This document shows positions 3,857-5,498 of a DNA stretch of 5,498 nucleotides, piece after piece. The DNA is from a bacterium (GTDB lineage: Bacteria > BMS3Abin14). The notes beneath the pieces were generated by a model. That model had not been told where the DNA came from and made no database searches. It worked only from the letters and a program-made list of their open reading frames with translations. The translations under genes were made by a program, and so were the position numbers. Every line of letters begins with the position of its first letter. Position 1 is the first letter of the stretch. Location: positions 1 to 5,498 of the forward strand of contig JARGFV010000142.1 in assembly GCA_029210545.1 (NCBI GenBank). Reading direction: 5' to 3'.

Positions 3857-4203
3857 TGGGCGCGATGCGTGAGGTCCTCCGACCGATTTCCGGGTGAAAC
3901 AGGGATCGCGACGCTCAAGTTTCTGGTTCCGCGGCTCACTATCGGGGCTACTGCCTCGAAAACTTCATGAAGATCCCGGTGAAGACCCCGGCCAGACCCA
4001 GGACCTGCTCCCAGAACCCGGGACGAAAGCGATGGGCGGTCATATGGGTTTGGGTCTCACACTCCCGGATCACCATTGGTCGCATTCCCGGCGATTATGG
4101 GGATAAAAAGCTTTGTCGGTGTGGTAAGTTATGTTAACAGACGCAACTTGCCGCAAGCAACCAGCAAAGTGATCCAGGTTTTCATTGCCGACCGGAGAAG
4201 CCT
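3857..4203. other. Intergenic region without a convincing gene
   Basis: About 350 bases between the repeat cluster and the LRR gene. A plus frame opened by GTG at 3894 and a minus frame from 4085 to 3948 (45 codons) are open, but neither has a Shine-Dalgarno nor a recognisable product. No sigma-54-type promoter, riboswitch or RNA gene was recognised. GGAG at 4194-4197, 6 bases before the ATG at 4204, is the ribosome binding site of the LRR gene. No clear sigma-70 promoter was found. Confidence 0.5.
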
Positions 4204-5250
4204 ATGACCTCAATGCTCGCTCGCGAGATCCTTTTCCCGGAGGGTCCTTCCTGCGGGACGCTCTACACCCGGGAAGAAGGAGCCGTTTGCGATGAACCAT
4301 GGTGGGTGTCCATGCCCTCGAAGGTCCTGGTGCCCGGCCTTGCACCGCGGGATCGCTTCCTGAACTGGGCGCGTCTCGGGGAGGCCAAAGGACGCCATAC
4401 TGCCGGAATGTGCGCCCAGGTGGGTTTGCGTGCCGCCCTCGATCTGCCCAACGGGCTGGGAGAGGTCCAGACCGCTGGTCCGGATGCGCTGTGGGCGCTG
4501 GATCTGTCCTACAGTTCAGTGAAAAACAGCCTGCTGCCGGGAGTCCTGGAAAAAGCCGCCGGTGCCCGGTGCCTGGACCTGTCCTTTACCTTCTTCACAG
4601 GCAGCATCCCCGGAGTGATCGCCCGGATGGAACACCTGCAGATCCTTCACATGGCCTTTACAAAACTCAGCAACCATTTCCTGGTGGATCTCGGATCCCT
4701 GGGTGACCTGACAGTCCTCAACCTGATGGGGGCCGGGATCACAAGGCCCGACACGACCCACCTGTCGGCCCTTTCCGCGCTGACCTCCCTCCAGTGCCTG
4801 GATCTCAGTTTCAACACGGTTGGCGATGGGGACCTGGAGACGCTGGCAGAGCTAAAGCAGCTGAGGATCCTGAGCCTGGTCAACACCGACGTCACCGACG
4901 AGGGGCTCGGGATCATTGAGGGGATGACCAGCCTGAGAAGGCTTCACCTGGGACGCAACAGGATCACCGACCAGGGGGTCTCCGTGATCGCCGGCATGAA
5001 CGGGCTGCGCAGCCTGAGCCTCTCGGGGTCCGGGATCACTGACGCCAGTGTCGTCGCCCTGGCAGGGATGGCTGGGCTTCAAAAACTGTATATCAGGGGG
5101 ACCGATATTACGGAAAAGGGCGCCAGGGCTATCGACGCGAACATTCCAGGGTGCAAGGTCGACCACGGCAAGGTCAAGGGCACCCGGTCGGAAAATTACA
5201 CCGGGACGCGCGTCACCGACATGATATACCAGGATCTGATGGGGGGATAA
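4204..5250 (+). CDS. Cytoplasmic leucine-rich-repeat protein
   Basis: 348 residues. Residues 1-95 match nothing I recognise and show no signal peptide or membrane segment. From about 96 to 317 there are nine tandem leucine-rich repeats of roughly 23-27 residues with the pattern LxxLxLxxTxITDxGLxxLxxMxx. The clearest are LQCLDLSFNTVGDGD (196-210), LRILSLVNTDVTDEG (220-234), LRRLHLGRNRITDQG (244-258) and LRSLSLSGSGITDAS (268-282). The first four (LWALDLSYSS, RCLDLSFTFF, LQILHMAFTK, LTVLNLMGAG) are more diverged. The last ends in IPGCKVDHG, a usual capping form, followed by a polar tail of about 30 residues. TD-containing repeats like these are the ribonuclease-inhibitor/GALA-like type and form a curved binding scaffold; partner and role are unknown. 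GGAG lies 6 bases before the ATG. It could be an effector or an internal protein-interaction scaffold; nothing points to an enzyme. Confidence 0.88.
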   Translation: MTSMLAREILFPEGPSCGTLYTREEGAVCDEPWWVSMPSKVLVPGLAPRDRFLNWARLGEAKGRHTAGMCAQVGLRAALDLPNGLGEVQTAGPDALWALDLSYSSVKNSLLPGVLEKAAGARCLDLSFTFFTGSIPGVIARMEHLQILHMAFTKLSNHFLVDLGSLGDLTVLNLMGAGITRPDTTHLSALSALTSLQCLDLSFNTVGDGDLETLAELKQLRILSLVNTDVTDEGLGIIEGMTSLRRLHLGRNRITDQGVSVIAGMNGLRSLSLSGSGITDASVVALAGMAGLQKLYIRGTDITEKGARAIDANIPGCKVDHGKVKGTRSENYTGTRVTDMIYQDLMGG

Positions 5251-5331
5251 AGGAACAGTGGAAAGTGGAAAGAGGAAAAGAGAAGCAGACGCGGTGACAC
5301 GGCGACACGGAGATGGGGCGAGCTTCTTCGT
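5251..5331. other. Purine-rich spacer with short tandem repeats
   Basis: The stretch after the LRR stop is purine-rich on the plus strand, with AGTGGAA/AGTGGAAAG and GGTGACACGGCGACACGG as imperfect direct repeats. No gene, promoter or terminator with a T-run is seen. Confidence 0.4.
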
Positions 5332-5361
5332 CATATGAAAATGCCCCGGCATTTTCATATG
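5332..5361. terminator. Convergent hairpin between the LRR gene and the right-edge gene
   Basis: CATATGAAAATGCC (5332-5345) and GGCATTTTCATATG (5348-5361) are perfectly complementary with CC between, giving about 13 bp around a tight loop. It sits between two genes that converge, where a shared terminator is expected, and contains AAAA/TTTT within the arms. No separate U-run follows on either strand. The stop codon of the minus-strand gene lies inside the right arm. Confidence 0.6.
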
Positions 5362-5498
5362 GGCAGATCCAGTCCATCGTCTTCCGTCACCGTCACCGGT
5401 TTAGGTACCGTGATGTTCCTCGGTGTCTGGATCTCAAGAGCCCCTTTCTGCTCCAGCGGCAACAGGCACTTCAGTTCGTCGCACATGTCCTTGTCCAC
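5355..5498 (-). CDS. Unrecognised protein, C-terminal 47 residues
   Basis: The minus strand is open from the right edge to a TGA at 5357-5355. The visible end contains DKDMCDELKCLLPLEQKGAL, then EIQTPRNITVPKPVTVTEDD and ends GLDLPI. The composition (mixed charged and hydrophobic, then a Pro/Thr/Val-rich acidic tail) looks like real coding sequence rather than a shadow frame, and the hairpin at the stop supports a gene end. Two cysteines (6 and 11 of the visible part) are spaced CxxxxC. I do not recognise the family. The start lies outside the window, and a GTG at the very edge (5498) or the ATG at 5486 cannot be excluded as a start. Confidence 0.55.
   Translation of the reverse strand: MDKDMCDELKCLLPLEQKGALEIQTPRNITVPKPVTVTEDDGLDLPI

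Noticed and set aside
3948-4085. Minus-strand frame of 45 codons ending in a hydrophobic segment and KFSRQ
   Set aside because: The hydrophobic LGLAGVFTGIFM stretch is suggestive, but there is no Shine-Dalgarno, promoter or neighbour to support it. It could be a remnant, and conservation would decide.
3894-4106. Plus-strand frame of 70 codons starting with GTG
   Set aside because: It has no ribosome binding site and no recognisable product, and it overlaps other equally weak open frames.

Overview
The window is bacterial, GC-rich (by eye) and uses standard bacterial signals. The protein families present are a sigma-54 NtrC-type response regulator, a receiver-PilZ protein of the Myxococcus/Geobacter style, a cytoplasmic leucine-rich-repeat protein and a family 5 solute-binding protein. 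Together with hairpin-rich spacers they suggest a deltaproteobacterium in the broad sense (Desulfobacterota/Myxococcota). This is an inference from style; there is no rRNA or marker gene here.

Layout, left to right. (1) 1-228, minus: the N-terminus of an exported ABC-transporter substrate-binding protein, cut by the window edge. (2) 363-537, minus: a 31-codon gene not obvious in a long-ORF scan, with a strong ribosome binding site, a signal-peptide-like sequence, a near-consensus sigma-54 -24/-12 promoter at 618-635 and a strong hairpin after its stop. (3) 702-808: two copies of the palindrome TGCACAC-N4-GTGTGCA, placed about 110 and 190 bp upstream of the predicted start of transcription of the small gene. 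(4) 833-2227, minus: a complete sigma-54-dependent response regulator (receiver, AAA+, Fis-type HTH). (5) 2228-2997: a long divergent spacer holding seven inverted repeats, nested long-range inverted repeats and a third copy of the same palindrome at 2699-2716. (6) 2998-3750, plus: a receiver domain fused to a PilZ-like domain. (7) 3751-4203: a spacer with short repeats. (8) 4204-5250, plus: a nine-repeat LRR protein. (9) 5332-5498: a hairpin overlapping the end of an unrecognised minus-strand gene that leaves the window.

The most interesting reading is a compact regulatory circuit. The response regulator is the obvious candidate to bind the three matching palindromes. Two of them look like enhancers for a sigma-54 promoter that makes a tiny exported peptide. 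The third sits at the promoter region of a receiver-PilZ protein. After predicted signal-peptide cleavage the tiny gene product leaves only the heptapeptide SSGDGGF, and the next gene on the same strand encodes a binding protein of the oligopeptide/dipeptide type. A secreted-peptide circuit is therefore conceivable but unproven. No cognate histidine kinase is visible in the window.
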